Source: CAWBRT01 sp050015355
GTDB lineage: Bacteria; Acidobacteriota; Terriglobia; Terriglobales; Acidobacteriaceae
Reading direction: 5' to 3'
NCBI GenBank assembly: GCA_050015355.1
Contig: JBEKBO010000011.1
Location: forward strand, 1 to 64,000
Length of the DNA stretch: 64,000 bases
Shown: in pieces, positions 32,986 to 42,263 of the stretch
Numbering within the stretch: the stretch's first letter is position 1
Layout of the letters: each line of letters starts with the position of its first letter
Made by a program: the position numbers and the translations under genes
Notes under the pieces: generated by a model
Database searches by the model: none
The model's input: only the letters and a program-made list of their open reading frames with translations
Told to the model about the DNA's origin: nothing

Positions 32986-34476
32986 ATGAATGGAAGAACA
33001 GTGAAGCAGGTTGGAAACGGGCCCATTGATCCTCTTGTTTGGCGCATCGCCGGGGTCGTGCTGTTTGGCCCGTTGATGACCAGCCTCGACTCGACGATCG
33101 TGAATGTCTCGCTCTCCAAGCTGGGCCAGCAGTTGCACGCTTCGTTGGCCGTGATCCAGTGGGTCACCAGCGGCTACCTGCTCGCTCTGGCCCTGATGCT
33201 TCCCTTAAGCGGCTGGCTGGTAGACCGGATCGGAGCCAAGCGCGTTTATCTTGGCTGCTTCACGGCGTTTACTGCCGCCTCGATGTTCTGCGGATTCGCC
33301 ACTTCGGCCGCGGCGCTCATCGGCTTTCGCGTGCTGCAGGGAATGGCCGGCGGCCTGCTGGCTCCCATGGCGCAGATGATGACAGCCCGTGCGGCCGGCC
33401 GCCATGTGGCCCGGGTCATGGGCTTCATGGTTATGCCGGTTATGCTTGGCCCTATCTTCGGACCGGCTTTGGCTGGAGTCATTCTTCAACACGCGTCGTG
33501 GCGATGGATCTTCTTTATCAATCTGCCAATCGGCATTTTCGCCACGCTACGCGCAGTGTGGGTCTTGCCCAATGACGCCAGAGAAACGAATCCTCGAGCG
33601 TTCGATCTGGTTGGGTTTCTCCTTCTGTCGCCCGGCCTCGTGTTCCTGCTGCATAGCCTGGAGCAGCTCAGTTCCAATTCTGCGGCAAAGCATCTCAACC
33701 AATTGGAGCTTCTGGCCGCGATCGGGCTGGTGACGGCCTTCCTTGTGCACGGAGCGCGGCGCGGACCAGCGGCGCTCATCGATGTGCATTTGTTTCGAAG
33801 ACCAAGTTTTTCAGCAGCCGCTCTGACACAGTTCCTCAGCAATGCGGTTATTTTCGGCGGGCAAATGCTGCTGCCTCTTTACCTGCTGATGGCGAGGAAC
33901 GTTTCGCCAACCAGGGCGGGAGCTCTGCTGGCGCCGGCCGGGCTTGGAATGCTTTGCTCCTATCCGATGATGGGGCCGCTAACGGAGCGCTTCGGTTCGC
34001 GCCGGGTCTCTTCTTCCGGGGCGCTGATTGCACTTCTTGGCACGCTTCCGTTTGCCCTGTGCTCCGCTCCAGGTCTGTCGACGTGGGCCACGTGTCTTGC
34101 GCTCTTTGTGCGAGGAGTGGGACTCGGCTCCATCACCCTTCCCTCGATTGCGGCAGCCTATGCCGCCATCCCGAAGGAAACCATTCCAGTTGCCACCACG
34201 GCAATCAACATCGTGCAGCGCTTCGGCGGCCCTGTCGCTACCACCGGACTGGCGATCTTTCTGCATTCCAGAATGCACGGAGATTCGCAGAATCTCTTGC
34301 TGCCGTTTGCGGGAACACAGCTCGATGCAAGCGCTTTCGCCGCTGCCTTCTGGCTGTTATGCGCCGTACATGCCTTCTGTGTCATCGCGGCGCTGCGGCT
34401 GCCGTCACGTCCGGAAGAAGGCGCCGATGAAGCCTGGCAGGAAAGGGAGCAAGCGGTAGCAGTGCTCGCAGAGTAA
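32986..34476 (+). CDS. DHA2-type MFS multidrug exporter (EmrB/QacA-like)
   Basis: About 497 residues and fourteen predicted helices. MTSLDSTIVNVSLSKLGQQL is motif D1, VDRIGAKRVYLG is motif A, GFRVLQGMAGGLLAPMAQMM is motif B, and GPIFGPALAGVILQHASWRW is motif C, all as in the EmrB/QacA drug:H+ antiporters. The frame is open from 32914, but the first 24 residues are Cys/Arg-rich and unlike the family; ATG 32986 (MNGRTVKQVG) is preferred. It stands alone. No EmrA-like partner or regulator is adjacent. Confidence 0.88.
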   Translation: MNGRTVKQVGNGPIDPLVWRIAGVVLFGPLMTSLDSTIVNVSLSKLGQQLHASLAVIQWVTSGYLLALALMLPLSGWLVDRIGAKRVYLGCFTAFTAASMFCGFATSAAALIGFRVLQGMAGGLLAPMAQMMTARAAGRHVARVMGFMVMPVMLGPIFGPALAGVILQHASWRWIFFINLPIGIFATLRAVWVLPNDARETNPRAFDLVGFLLLSPGLVFLLHSLEQLSSNSAAKHLNQLELLAAIGLVTAFLVHGARRGPAALIDVHLFRRPSFSAAALTQFLSNAVIFGGQMLLPLYLLMARNVSPTRAGALLAPAGLGMLCSYPMMGPLTERFGSRRVSSSGALIALLGTLPFALCSAPGLSTWATCLALFVRGVGLGSITLPSIAAAYAAIPKETIPVATTAINIVQRFGGPVATTGLAIFLHSRMHGDSQNLLLPFAGTQLDASAFAAAFWLLCAVHAFCVIAALRLPSRPEEGADEAWQEREQAVAVLAE

Positions 34477-34514
34477 GCTACTGCTGATATTCGCAACTGC
34501 ACCAGCGCTTCTCT

Positions 34515-34760
34515 AGCAGGTTGCTGAAAAACTGTTCTCCGAGGGTGTCATCCCGAGCGCAGCGAGGGATCTGCTTTTGCGCGAGTTGGAAGCAAAGCAG
34601 ATCCCTCGGTCGCGCAAAAGCGGCGCGACCTCGGGTGCTAGACCAGATTCGCGGAAGGTATCCCCCGCGAAGGAGCTGGGCGTACGGGGTTCCCGGCAAA
34701 CGCTTGGCGTTTGCTGGGGTAACATCCAGCCCGGCGGTGATATATAGGGGTACACCGAAA
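34515..34760. repeat. Dispersed hairpin repeat copy
   Basis: Starts AGCAGGTTGCTGAAAAACTG and shares GTTCTCCGAGG and GTGTCATCC with the 17911-18105 unit. The segment AAAGCAGATCCCTCGGTCGC with GCGAGGGATCTGCTTTTGCG forms a strong hairpin to about 34640. The remaining ~110 bases have the GTTTGCTGGGGT-type sequence also seen in other copies. It fills the gap between the exporter gene and the decayed NHL/Ig gene. Confidence 0.75.
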
Positions 34761-34771
34761 ATGAAATTGCT

Positions 34772-37140
34772 CTAGTTACAAGATTGAATTTGAATCACGC
34801 GGAAGCTGCTCCACGGTAAGTTGGACAGGCTCGGAAGCTTGGTCATGCCGACCGAAGCCCAGGTGGTGTTGCTGGTATTCATGTCGCTTACAGCATATAA
34901 GGCCAGCGTGCCACTGGTGTCCACCACGTAGGCGCCGTAGTCTTGATCGTCGTTGTTGACGAGTTCGACGTCGCCTTGGCTACGAAGGGCACCGTGGTGC
35001 TCACCGTTGAGTTAGGCAGCGGAGAGCTGACAGCGACGTTGGCCCGCGTCAAATTCGCGCTCGCCGTGCGCGTCAGAGCGCCCAGTTCCCCTGTGATCTC
35101 TACTGTGAACGCGCCATAGTTGCTGTTCGCCGACGTAAGTAAGGTGGCTTGGACTGTGACCGTGGCCGTACCGTTGAGCGTCACCGAGGCAGGGGTGATG
35201 CTGCAAGTGGAGTTAGCCGGACCGCCGCTGCATCCCAACGACACGTTGCCGCTCAAACCTTTCACCGATGCCAAGGTAAGCGTATAGATGGCCGACTGCC
35301 CCGGTGTGATCGTCTGCGACGCCGGCGAAACCGAAATAACAAAATCGCTCACGGTCTGATTTACCGCGCCGGAAGAACTAAGTGTGAAGTTGCTATCCCC
35401 GCCATAGCTGGCGGTCAGCGTTCGCGTCCCGCTCGTATTGAAGGTGAGCAGACAATTGCCTGTCGTCGCCGAGCCAACGCAACTCTCTCCCGTGCTCGCA
35501 CTAACAGTCACGGCGCCGGTAGGCACGCCATTTCCGACAACCTGAAAGCTAACTTGAACTGATTGTCCAACCACAGATGGATTGGGGGAAATGGGCGTGA
35601 TACTGGTTGTGCTGTTCGCTTTTAGGGCAGTGACATATTGGTTGACTTGCGACGCCGCGTTGTAACTGGAGTTGCCGGCCTGGGATGCGGTCAATGTGCA
35701 GATACCCGTGCCGCTGGTCATGGTCACCGTGTTACCTGAAAGCGCGCATGCTCCTGAAGGCGTGATCGTCACCGGCAGTCCTGAGCTTGCGGTTGCGGAA
35801 ACTATGAAGCTGCTATTGTAGGTCGCCGGAGAGGGGGCGCCGGTGAAGGTAATGGTCTGGCTGACCGGGTTCACCGTCAAGCTCACCTGCGCTTTCGCGG
35901 TCGTATAGTCAGTTATGTCGGTGGGCGTGAAGGTGACCGACAGCGTCTGTAGTCCTCCACTGGGCACGGTCCCGATGGCCGGCGAGTAAACAAAGGCTCC
36001 GGTCACATTGGCGGTCGCATTGAGCTGTGTAGAACTCAGGGCGCTGCCAAAGGTGATAGCCGCTGGATTGGCCCAGGTGATAATCGGCGTCGCCTGGTTC
36101 ACGGTAAAGCCGATGTGCGCCGTGGCGGCCGTGTAGGCGGTTGTGTTGGCCGGCGTAAAGTTTGCCGTCAGCGTATAGCTGCCCGCCGGCAGGATCGTCG
36201 CTGCCGTGATCGCCGTTGCCTGCCCGCCGGACGGGGTTGCCGTGTAGGAGATCGTTCCCGCCACACCGCCCGACACCGAAGCGTCAAGCACGCCCGCCCC
36301 AATCGCCGTGCCATAGAGCTGCGAGTTCGCCGCAGGCGTCCAGCTCGGCGTCGTCGTCGCCTGCGAAACCGTAAACGAAGTGGAATTGCTGCTCGCCAGA
36401 TAAGTTCCATCCGTGCTGCCGCCGTAGTTGGCGCTCACCTGGTGCAAGCCGGTGCTCAGACCGCTCAATTGCAAGCCGACTGCGCCATTGCTTCCCAAAG
36501 GGGTCGCCGGCTGCGCAATGCCATCCACCGTGAAAGTTACCGAGCCGGTCGATGGTGTGCCCGGGCCGCTTTGCGCTACCACATTCACGGCGATGTTTAT
36601 CGCTTGTCCATAGTTAGGGCTGAGCGGGCGTGATCGGCTGGAAGTTCACCGCCGTCGCCATCGTGGTCTCGCCGCTGCCGGAAAGATTTACTTGCTGGGT
36701 TGAGCCGGCGACATTCAGCGCGTTGTCCGTCAACGTGAGTGTGCCGATGAGGCTGCCTCCAGTAGTAGGAGAAAACACCACGCCGACCACGCAGGAATCT
36801 CCCACGGCGAGCGGGGAGGAAGGCGAACAGGTTGTCGTGCTGCCGTCGACGTTAAAGCTCGTGCTCGCCGTAATGCCGCTCAGATTCAGTGGCGCGTTGC
36901 CAATGTTGGCCAGCGTGAATGTCTGCGCAGCGCTGTTGGAGTTAATCTGGGTCGGCGGGAAGCTCAGGGGCGGCGTAGCTACGGTTACAGTCCGAATGCG
37001 CTGGTTGCCGTAATCCGCAATGTACAGGTTGCCGGCGGAATCCACCGCAACCCCCCGTAGCGCGCTCAATTCGGCACTGGTCGCCGGACCATCGTCGCCG
37101 CTGTAGCCAAAAGTTCCATTGCCTGCCACGGTCGTGATGG
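34772..37140 (-). pseudogene. Decayed NHL/Ig-repeat secreted protein gene (truncated, two frameshifts)
   Basis: Reading from 37140 down, the DNA encodes an NHL-repeat end (VAGNGTFGYSGDDGPATSA, VDSAGNLYIADYGNQRIRTV), an abnormal-spindle/CARDB-like beta domain, then several bacterial Ig-like domains. The frame breaks twice. Near 36625 the frame ends ITPAQP-stop while LSPNYGQAINIAVNVVAQ continues in the next frame. Near 34985 VPFVAK continues in another frame as QGDVELVNNDDQDYGAYVVD, running to SSFRVIQIQSCN and TAG 34772-34774. The N-terminal part is missing: the MhpD-like gene begins just beyond. Sequencing error could explain a frameshift but not the truncation. Confidence 0.8.
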
Positions 37141-37145
37141 GTCTG

Positions 37146-37949
37146 CTAGGCGAACGACACGCGCACCGAGCCCAACCCCGATACGCGCACCTCGAATGCG
37201 TCGCCGGATTTCGCTGGAACCATGGGCCCTAGCGCGCCGGAAAGGATCGTGTCGCCGGCTTTGAGTGGACGTCCGACGCGAGCCATCGTCGCTGCCAACC
37301 AGAGAGCCGCCGTCAGGGGATTACCCATGCAGGCTTCGCCGGAGCCAATCGAGACCTGCTCACCGCCGCGTTCCATCAGCATTCCACAATGCACCAGATC
37401 AATATCGCGCAGCAGTTTTGGCTGCGTGCCCAGCACGTACATCGCGGCTGAAGCGTTGTCGGCAATCGTATCCACCAGCCGAATGTCCCAGTTCTGAACG
37501 CGTGAATCGACAATTTCGATCGCCACGACCGCGAAATCGACGGCCCGCAGCAGGTCCGCAATCGTCGGCGTCGCGAAATCCAAGTCGCGTCCCAGCACGA
37601 AGGCGATTTCGCCTTCCACCTTCGGTTGGATCAGCCGCGTCATCGAGACTGTTTCGCCGTCGGCCTGGGCCATGTCGGCAAACAACATTCCGTAGTCCGG
37701 CTGATCTACACCCAACTGCTTTTGTACTGCCACCGAAGTGAGCCCGATTTTGCGACCCACCAGGCGAGCGCCTTCCGCCAGCCGCCGGTTGGTGTTCAGG
37801 TCCTGCACCCGATAACCAAAATCCGGCCCGGCGCCGCTTAACAATTCGCGCACGGGAGCACACGTCCGCAGGTTTTGCTGCGCCAACCATAAAATGTTCG
37901 CTGCTATTTCCGCGATTTCGGCTGTTTGTTTCGCTACTGGCACGGTCAT
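37146..37949 (-). CDS. MhpD-like 2-keto-4-pentenoate hydratase family protein
   Basis: A 267-residue fumarylacetoacetase-fold enzyme. The metal site is seen in KVEGEIAFVLGRDLDF (two Glu) and VDFAVVAIEIVDSRVQNWDI; LVDTIADNASAAMYVLG and MGNPLTAALWLA are also family-typical. Relatives hydrate 2-hydroxypenta-2,4-dienoate or decarboxylate oxalocrotonate in aromatic meta-cleavage. The ribosome site GGAGG sits only one base before the ATG, so the GTG two codons later (spacing seven) may be the true start. It is the last gene of the 44.4-37.1 kb operon; a true meta-cleavage pathway is not otherwise present. Confidence 0.88.
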   Translation of the reverse strand: MTVPVAKQTAEIAEIAANILWLAQQNLRTCAPVRELLSGAGPDFGYRVQDLNTNRRLAEGARLVGRKIGLTSVAVQKQLGVDQPDYGMLFADMAQADGETVSMTRLIQPKVEGEIAFVLGRDLDFATPTIADLLRAVDFAVVAIEIVDSRVQNWDIRLVDTIADNASAAMYVLGTQPKLLRDIDLVHCGMLMERGGEQVSIGSGEACMGNPLTAALWLAATMARVGRPLKAGDTILSGALGPMVPAKSGDAFEVRVSGLGSVRVSFA

Positions 37950-38044
37950 ACCTCCATATTTGCCACAGACTCCGCGAGTTTTGCCCCCGCCGGCTCTTCA
38001 ATTGCCATGTCCGATACATAGTCACCGGACTTAGATCAGCTTCG

Positions 38045-39301
38045 CTAGGCCGTGACCGCTTTCGCCTGCTTGCGATTCTGAAAGAACTTAAAGTCTCCCC
38101 GCTCCACGAGCAACGACGTCAGCACTCCAAGAACGATAGACCAGAACGGAGCACCGATGCTGAGGATCGACAGGTTCGTAACGGCCACGAAAAAGGCTAC
38201 TACAGCTCCGGACTTGAACTGCCCGGTAAACGCGCCCCTGAACGCACTGCCGAAGACATCGAACATGGCCAACCCGGTAAGCACGGCTGTAAACTCGGCC
38301 GGGACCAGTTTCACCGCATCAACCGCGACCTTGGCCAACAGCGCGAAACAGAACCAGAATACGCCTTCAAAGAAGGCTGCGATAAAGCGCAGCTCCTTGC
38401 GCTCGCCCGACGCCGGACCGGAACAAATAGCCGTGCTGGGACCGGCGGTAACCGCCGGATGGGCGCCGAGGAAGCCGTTGAAGAAGGCGCCGATGCTGGG
38501 GATCAGATACATGGCGTTGATTGGCGGTGTGTAGCCTTCCGCCAAGAGCACGCCGACCGCCTGGATATTCTGTACGCCAATCACCAGGAAGAATAGCGGC
38601 ACGCTGATGTTGAGGATGGCCGACCAACTGAACGCGGGCAGCGCAAACCGCGGCTGGGCAAACTGCCAGCTCATCGTGACGGGCTTGATCAGACCGAAGT
38701 AATACAGCAGCGCCGCTCCCACAACCATGGCAACAATGATCGGCGGAAATTTTTGACTGAACTTCCGGAAGCCCATGACGACGAGAAAGATTACCAGCAT
38801 GAGCCCGTAAATCGAAGGCGTTTTGATGGCCGCGCTGAACATGCTGACCCCAAAACTAAGCAGCACGCCGCCCACCATGCCCAGCATCACGGGGACCGGA
38901 ATATGATCGACAACTTTCTTGATGGCTCCGGTGAGCGTGAGAATCAAAGCCACCAGGCCGACCACCATGTACGCGCCCACCGCCTGGTTGAGCGGAAACC
39001 GCGCCAGCAGTTTGCCCAGCAGAATTGCTCCCGGGATGCTGTAAGCGATAACCAGCGGTATGCGATAGCGCAAAGCCACGAACATGGTAGACAAACCGCC
39101 GAAGCCGTATAGGGCAAGCAGCCACGACACGGCTTGCGCGTCGGTCAGGCCGCCCGATTTGGCGGCATTCATCACAATCACGCCAGGGCCCAATGTGCTG
39201 AACAACGTAGCCACAAGGCCGGTCCCGACCGCGGCGGCGTTAATATTGGTGCAGAGAATCTTGAAACTTTCCTTGAGGTTGTACCCCTTTTCCAAAATCA
39301 C
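38045..39301 (-). CDS. BenE/nucleobase-transporter-like membrane permease
   Basis: A 418-residue membrane protein with about twelve helices, resembling the benzoate/nucleobase-ascorbate permease superfamily: FSTLGPGVIVMNAAKSGGL, IPLVIAYSIPGAILLGKLL, and INAMYLIPSIGAFFNGFLGA, then HPAVTAGPSTAICSGPAS. The frame starts at a TTG (39319), but that TTGAGGAGGG contains the ribosome site itself; the GTG at 39301 (MILEKGYNLKE) is therefore the likely start. Sitting mid-operon, it probably imports the pathway substrate, perhaps an aromatic or heterocyclic acid. Confidence 0.83.
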   Translation of the reverse strand: MILEKGYNLKESFKILCTNINAAAVGTGLVATLFSTLGPGVIVMNAAKSGGLTDAQAVSWLLALYGFGGLSTMFVALRYRIPLVIAYSIPGAILLGKLLARFPLNQAVGAYMVVGLVALILTLTGAIKKVVDHIPVPVMLGMVGGVLLSFGVSMFSAAIKTPSIYGLMLVIFLVVMGFRKFSQKFPPIIVAMVVGAALLYYFGLIKPVTMSWQFAQPRFALPAFSWSAILNISVPLFFLVIGVQNIQAVGVLLAEGYTPPINAMYLIPSIGAFFNGFLGAHPAVTAGPSTAICSGPASGERKELRFIAAFFEGVFWFCFALLAKVAVDAVKLVPAEFTAVLTGLAMFDVFGSAFRGAFTGQFKSGAVVAFFVAVTNLSILSIGAPFWSIVLGVLTSLLVERGDFKFFQNRKQAKAVTA

Positions 39302-39363
39302 TTCGTTCGCCCTCCTCAATGGGATTTACCGCTCTCCCTGAAGGAGTGCGGCGCGCTGTCGCA

Positions 39364-40470
39364 CTATGAAACTTGAAGCATCTGACGCGGAAAGCGAGTA
39401 AGAATCTCGTTTTCCTTTTGGCCGACGTGAATACAATCCGTAATCCGCGGACCGCCGCCATGCTTGCGGTAAATGGTTGGCAGCAGCAGGTCCACTACCA
39501 TCCCGGCCTCAATCCTGTCGCTCCGGCCTTTGCCGATGATGGGATAAAACTCCGATTGCCTGATGCCTACGCCGTAGCCCGTCACGTCGAGATACTGTTC
39601 TTCCAGGCCCGCCTCGATCACCATGGCCCGGGCCGCGGCGTCCACATCGTTGGAGCTGGCGCCGGGTCTCAAAGCCTGAATCGCGGCGCATTGCGCCCTG
39701 AGCAGCAGCTCATGCACCTGGTGGTAGCCTGGCGCAACCTCGCCGACCGCGGCGGTTCGGCACATCTTTGCGCAATAGCCCTGGCACGTCGCACCCAAGT
39801 GGATGACGACGATCTCGCCCGCCTCGATCTTTTTGCTGGTGGCGCAAGGATGCGTGAGCAGCGCGCGTTCGCCCGATACCACCTGGGGACGGAAGGGCGA
39901 ACCGTCGGAGCCGGCCTTGAGCATCGCGTACTCGGCCTCAGCCAGCACTTCGACCTCTCTTACGCCCGGACGCACCGACTTCGCGGCTGCCTCCATACCC
40001 GCGGCCACGATCTCGCCGGCCTGGCGCATGTATTGCAATTCGGTATCGTCCTTGATCGCCCGGATGCGATAGAACAAATCGCTGGCGCCGCAGAAGTTTT
40101 CCTCGGAGAATTCCTTGCGTAAACCGTCGTATACGCCGAACGCCACAAAGTAGCGCTCAAATCCAATACGAGGAGACGCGTAGCCGAATGCCTTGATTCG
40201 CTCGATGCATTTCTCAACCAGCGATTCTCGCGGAAACTCGTAACCGTACGTGGCGAGCCCCGTTTCGCGCCGCACGTATCCGGCGTCGAGCCATAACGTC
40301 ACGCTGCAAGCTTCGCCTTCGCGCGGTATCAGAATCGCCTGGCACTCGATCTGGGTCAGTCCGGTGAAGTAGATCAGGTTTTCACGATTGTTGACGAATA
40401 GAATGTCCAGCCCCAGCTCAGGCATCATCGCCTGTGCTTTTGCAATGCGCTTCTGTGCAAGAGCCGACAT
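39364..40470 (-). CDS. M24-fold (creatinase/aminopeptidase P-like) protein lacking metal ligands
   Basis: A two-domain 'pita-bread' protein: creatinase-like N-terminal domain (DILFVNNRENLIYFTGLTQI) and M24 C-terminal domain (ELQYMRQAGEIVAAGMEAAA onward). The peptidase metal ligands are replaced: VVIHLGATCQGYCAKMCRT has His and Lys where the two Asp should be, and GYGVGIRQSEF lacks the usual His of GHGIG. A metal peptidase role is therefore unlikely; like creatinase, it may cleave a C-N bond without metal. The frame begins at TTG 40491; ATG 40470 is preferred. Confidence 0.8.
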   Translation of the reverse strand: MSALAQKRIAKAQAMMPELGLDILFVNNRENLIYFTGLTQIECQAILIPREGEACSVTLWLDAGYVRRETGLATYGYEFPRESLVEKCIERIKAFGYASPRIGFERYFVAFGVYDGLRKEFSEENFCGASDLFYRIRAIKDDTELQYMRQAGEIVAAGMEAAAKSVRPGVREVEVLAEAEYAMLKAGSDGSPFRPQVVSGERALLTHPCATSKKIEAGEIVVIHLGATCQGYCAKMCRTAAVGEVAPGYHQVHELLLRAQCAAIQALRPGASSNDVDAAARAMVIEAGLEEQYLDVTGYGVGIRQSEFYPIIGKGRSDRIEAGMVVDLLLPTIYRKHGGGPRITDCIHVGQKENEILTRFPRQMLQVS

Positions 40471-40514
40471 AAAGCTTTCTTCGATCTCCAAGGCCCTGAT
40501 GGCCGCAACCGCAA

Positions 40515-41420
40515 TCAGTGGTGATGCGCGTGCCAGTGCGCTTGCTTGGCGCGCAGTTTTTCCCGCAGAATCTCGACCACCGCATTCGCCAAAGCGTGCT
40601 TATCCACCCGGCCGGCGGTGCAAAACCTGCGCAGCGCCACGGCACTGGCCTCGACCTCGTCATGCGGCCCAGGCAAGCTGACGTAGGTCGTCAACCCATA
40701 CTGGCCAACGCCGATGCGCACGCCCTCTTTCAAATGACGGCCGGTGCCCGCCTGGAACTTGACGATCCAGGGAGTGGCCGCCTCGGGGTCGACTCTGGTC
40801 ACCGCTTCGACGCTGAAATCCTTATCTTCCGCGCCCACGCCGCCCGTCGTAATCACCAAGCCGAATCCCCGTTCAGCCGCGTCCCGCAGCGCGTGAGCGA
40901 TGGCGTGAACGTCGTCTTCCAGAATCCCGCCGAACTCGGCCTTGTAGCCCTGCGACTCGAGCAGCGCCAAAAGGTAGGGAGAATTGGTGTCTTCAATCAT
41001 TCCCCTCTTGACTTCAAAGCCGGTTGCGTAAACCCGTGCGCGGCGCAAGACCGTGCGTTCGATCTCGTCGCTCATGGCCGCGGTGCGGGCGACGATCTCG
41101 CCGGATTGCAACGGCTCACAACTGATGAGTCCCATGATGCCCGCCGAATCGACGTAGGCATCATCTCTCACCTTCAAGCCCTCGATGCCGCGCAACTCAT
41201 CCAGCAGACTTCCCTGCTTGCCAATGAGTTGCCGCATATCGACCGTCTTTGCCAGGATGTCGAGACAGATGTGATCGTCTCTCACGTCCACAACCAACAC
41301 TTGTTCGGCAGGCAACTGCAGAACCTTGGCGGCTTTGGCGGCCACGGTGGTCAGGTTCACCTCGTGGAGATCAAGGCCGTAGATCCGCAGTTCGGTCTTT
41401 TCCAGCAGATTCAGTTGCAC
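40515..41420 (-). CDS. Mog/MoaB/CinA-type molybdopterin-binding-domain protein
   Basis: A 301-residue protein. The first ~95 residues are not recognised. From about residue 95 there is a MoCF/CinA-like fold: IEDTNSPYLLALLESQGYK with GILEDDVHAIAHALRDA, LVITTGGVGAEDKDFSVEAV (the TGG-loop), and VSLPGPHDEV near the end. Relatives bind molybdopterin or nucleotides and can adenylate or hydrolyse them. The tail HWHAHHH could bind a metal. It starts with GTG inside the end of the NadC-like gene (ten-base overlap). Confidence 0.8.
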   Translation of the reverse strand: MQLNLLEKTELRIYGLDLHEVNLTTVAAKAAKVLQLPAEQVLVVDVRDDHICLDILAKTVDMRQLIGKQGSLLDELRGIEGLKVRDDAYVDSAGIMGLISCEPLQSGEIVARTAAMSDEIERTVLRRARVYATGFEVKRGMIEDTNSPYLLALLESQGYKAEFGGILEDDVHAIAHALRDAAERGFGLVITTGGVGAEDKDFSVEAVTRVDPEAATPWIVKFQAGTGRHLKEGVRIGVGQYGLTTYVSLPGPHDEVEASAVALRRFCTAGRVDKHALANAVVEILREKLRAKQAHWHAHHH

Positions 41421-42244
41421 GGCGGCACCACGCTGACGTCCAGCTTCATGTCAAGCAGCGGAGCGTCCACGATCTCGGAACCGATGTCCAGGATGTCGAT
41501 GCCACGGCCTTTCATGGCGGGAATGTCCTGCAAGCGCACGCCCTTGGCAAACGCCAATTTCACCTGCTGCCGCAGGCCTATGGCTTCCAGCGCCCTGCGG
41601 GCCGCTTCGAAATCGGCAAGACCGCCGGTATCGACCATCAGGATATCTGCGCCGTGGGTGACGGCCGTGATCGCCTCCTGAGCGACGCTGGCGAACTCGC
41701 CCTTCAACTGAATTACCTTGAGCTTGTCGCCGACCGACGCCACTGCGTTGAGCGTGGCCTCAATTCCGCCCAGCATGCGAACGAAGTTCTTGTCGAGATA
41801 GAGAAAAGGCTGGTCCGTAATCCGGAACGCGGCCCCGCCGCAAACGACCGCCTCCCTGACGATCGACTTGATTTCCGCGGGCATTTTTTTCCATGCGCCG
41901 CAGACGATCTTCATCTCGTCGCCGGCAAGTTGGACCGCGCGGCGGGCCGCCGTCGCAATCCCGGAAGACTTCGCCAGCTTGCCGATCGCAAACTCTTCGG
42001 CCAGAGCAATCTGCCTCGCGGTACCGGCAATTCGGCCGACGACCGAGCCGGCCTTCACTTCGGCGCCGTCGGCCAGCAGCAACTCAGCGCCGATTCCCGC
42101 CTCCGCCAAAGCGGCTTGCAGACGGGCGATTCCGGCTACAACTCCGTCTCTTTCGGCGACGATGCCGGCGCTGAATTGCCGGCCATTGATCCCGGCAAAA
42201 ATGATCTCCCGAATATCCTGCTGCACTCTGGCCGCGGTTTGCAC
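41411..42244 (-). CDS. NadC/ModD-like phosphoribosyltransferase with changed active-site residues
   Basis: A 277-residue member of the quinolinate phosphoribosyltransferase fold: N-terminal swivel segment (DGAEVKAGSVVGRIAG), helical ALAEEFAIGKLAKSSGIATA, and a barrel. The residues that hold quinolinate and PRPP in NadC are altered: the TRKT-x-PG motif reads AWKKMPAE, and GG-x-x-HR reads GGAAFRITD, while Lys of LDKNF is kept. VMVDTGGLADFEAARR and IDILDIGSEIVDA fit the C-terminal strands. It probably uses a different pyridine or pyrimidine acid, or has another role. GTG start at 42244 behind GGGGG. Confidence 0.82.
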   Translation of the reverse strand: MQTAARVQQDIREIIFAGINGRQFSAGIVAERDGVVAGIARLQAALAEAGIGAELLLADGAEVKAGSVVGRIAGTARQIALAEEFAIGKLAKSSGIATAARRAVQLAGDEMKIVCGAWKKMPAEIKSIVREAVVCGGAAFRITDQPFLYLDKNFVRMLGGIEATLNAVASVGDKLKVIQLKGEFASVAQEAITAVTHGADILMVDTGGLADFEAARRALEAIGLRQQVKLAFAKGVRLQDIPAMKGRGIDILDIGSEIVDAPLLDMKLDVSVVPPCN

Positions 42245-42263
42245 AACATCCCCCTTCGATCCA

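Noticed and set aside
39364..40470. Calling the M24 protein an Xaa-Pro aminopeptidase
   Set aside because: At least three of the five metal ligands of the peptidases are replaced.
41411..42244. Calling the NadC-like protein NadC
   Set aside because: Key quinolinate/PRPP residues are changed, and it lacks nadA/nadB neighbours.
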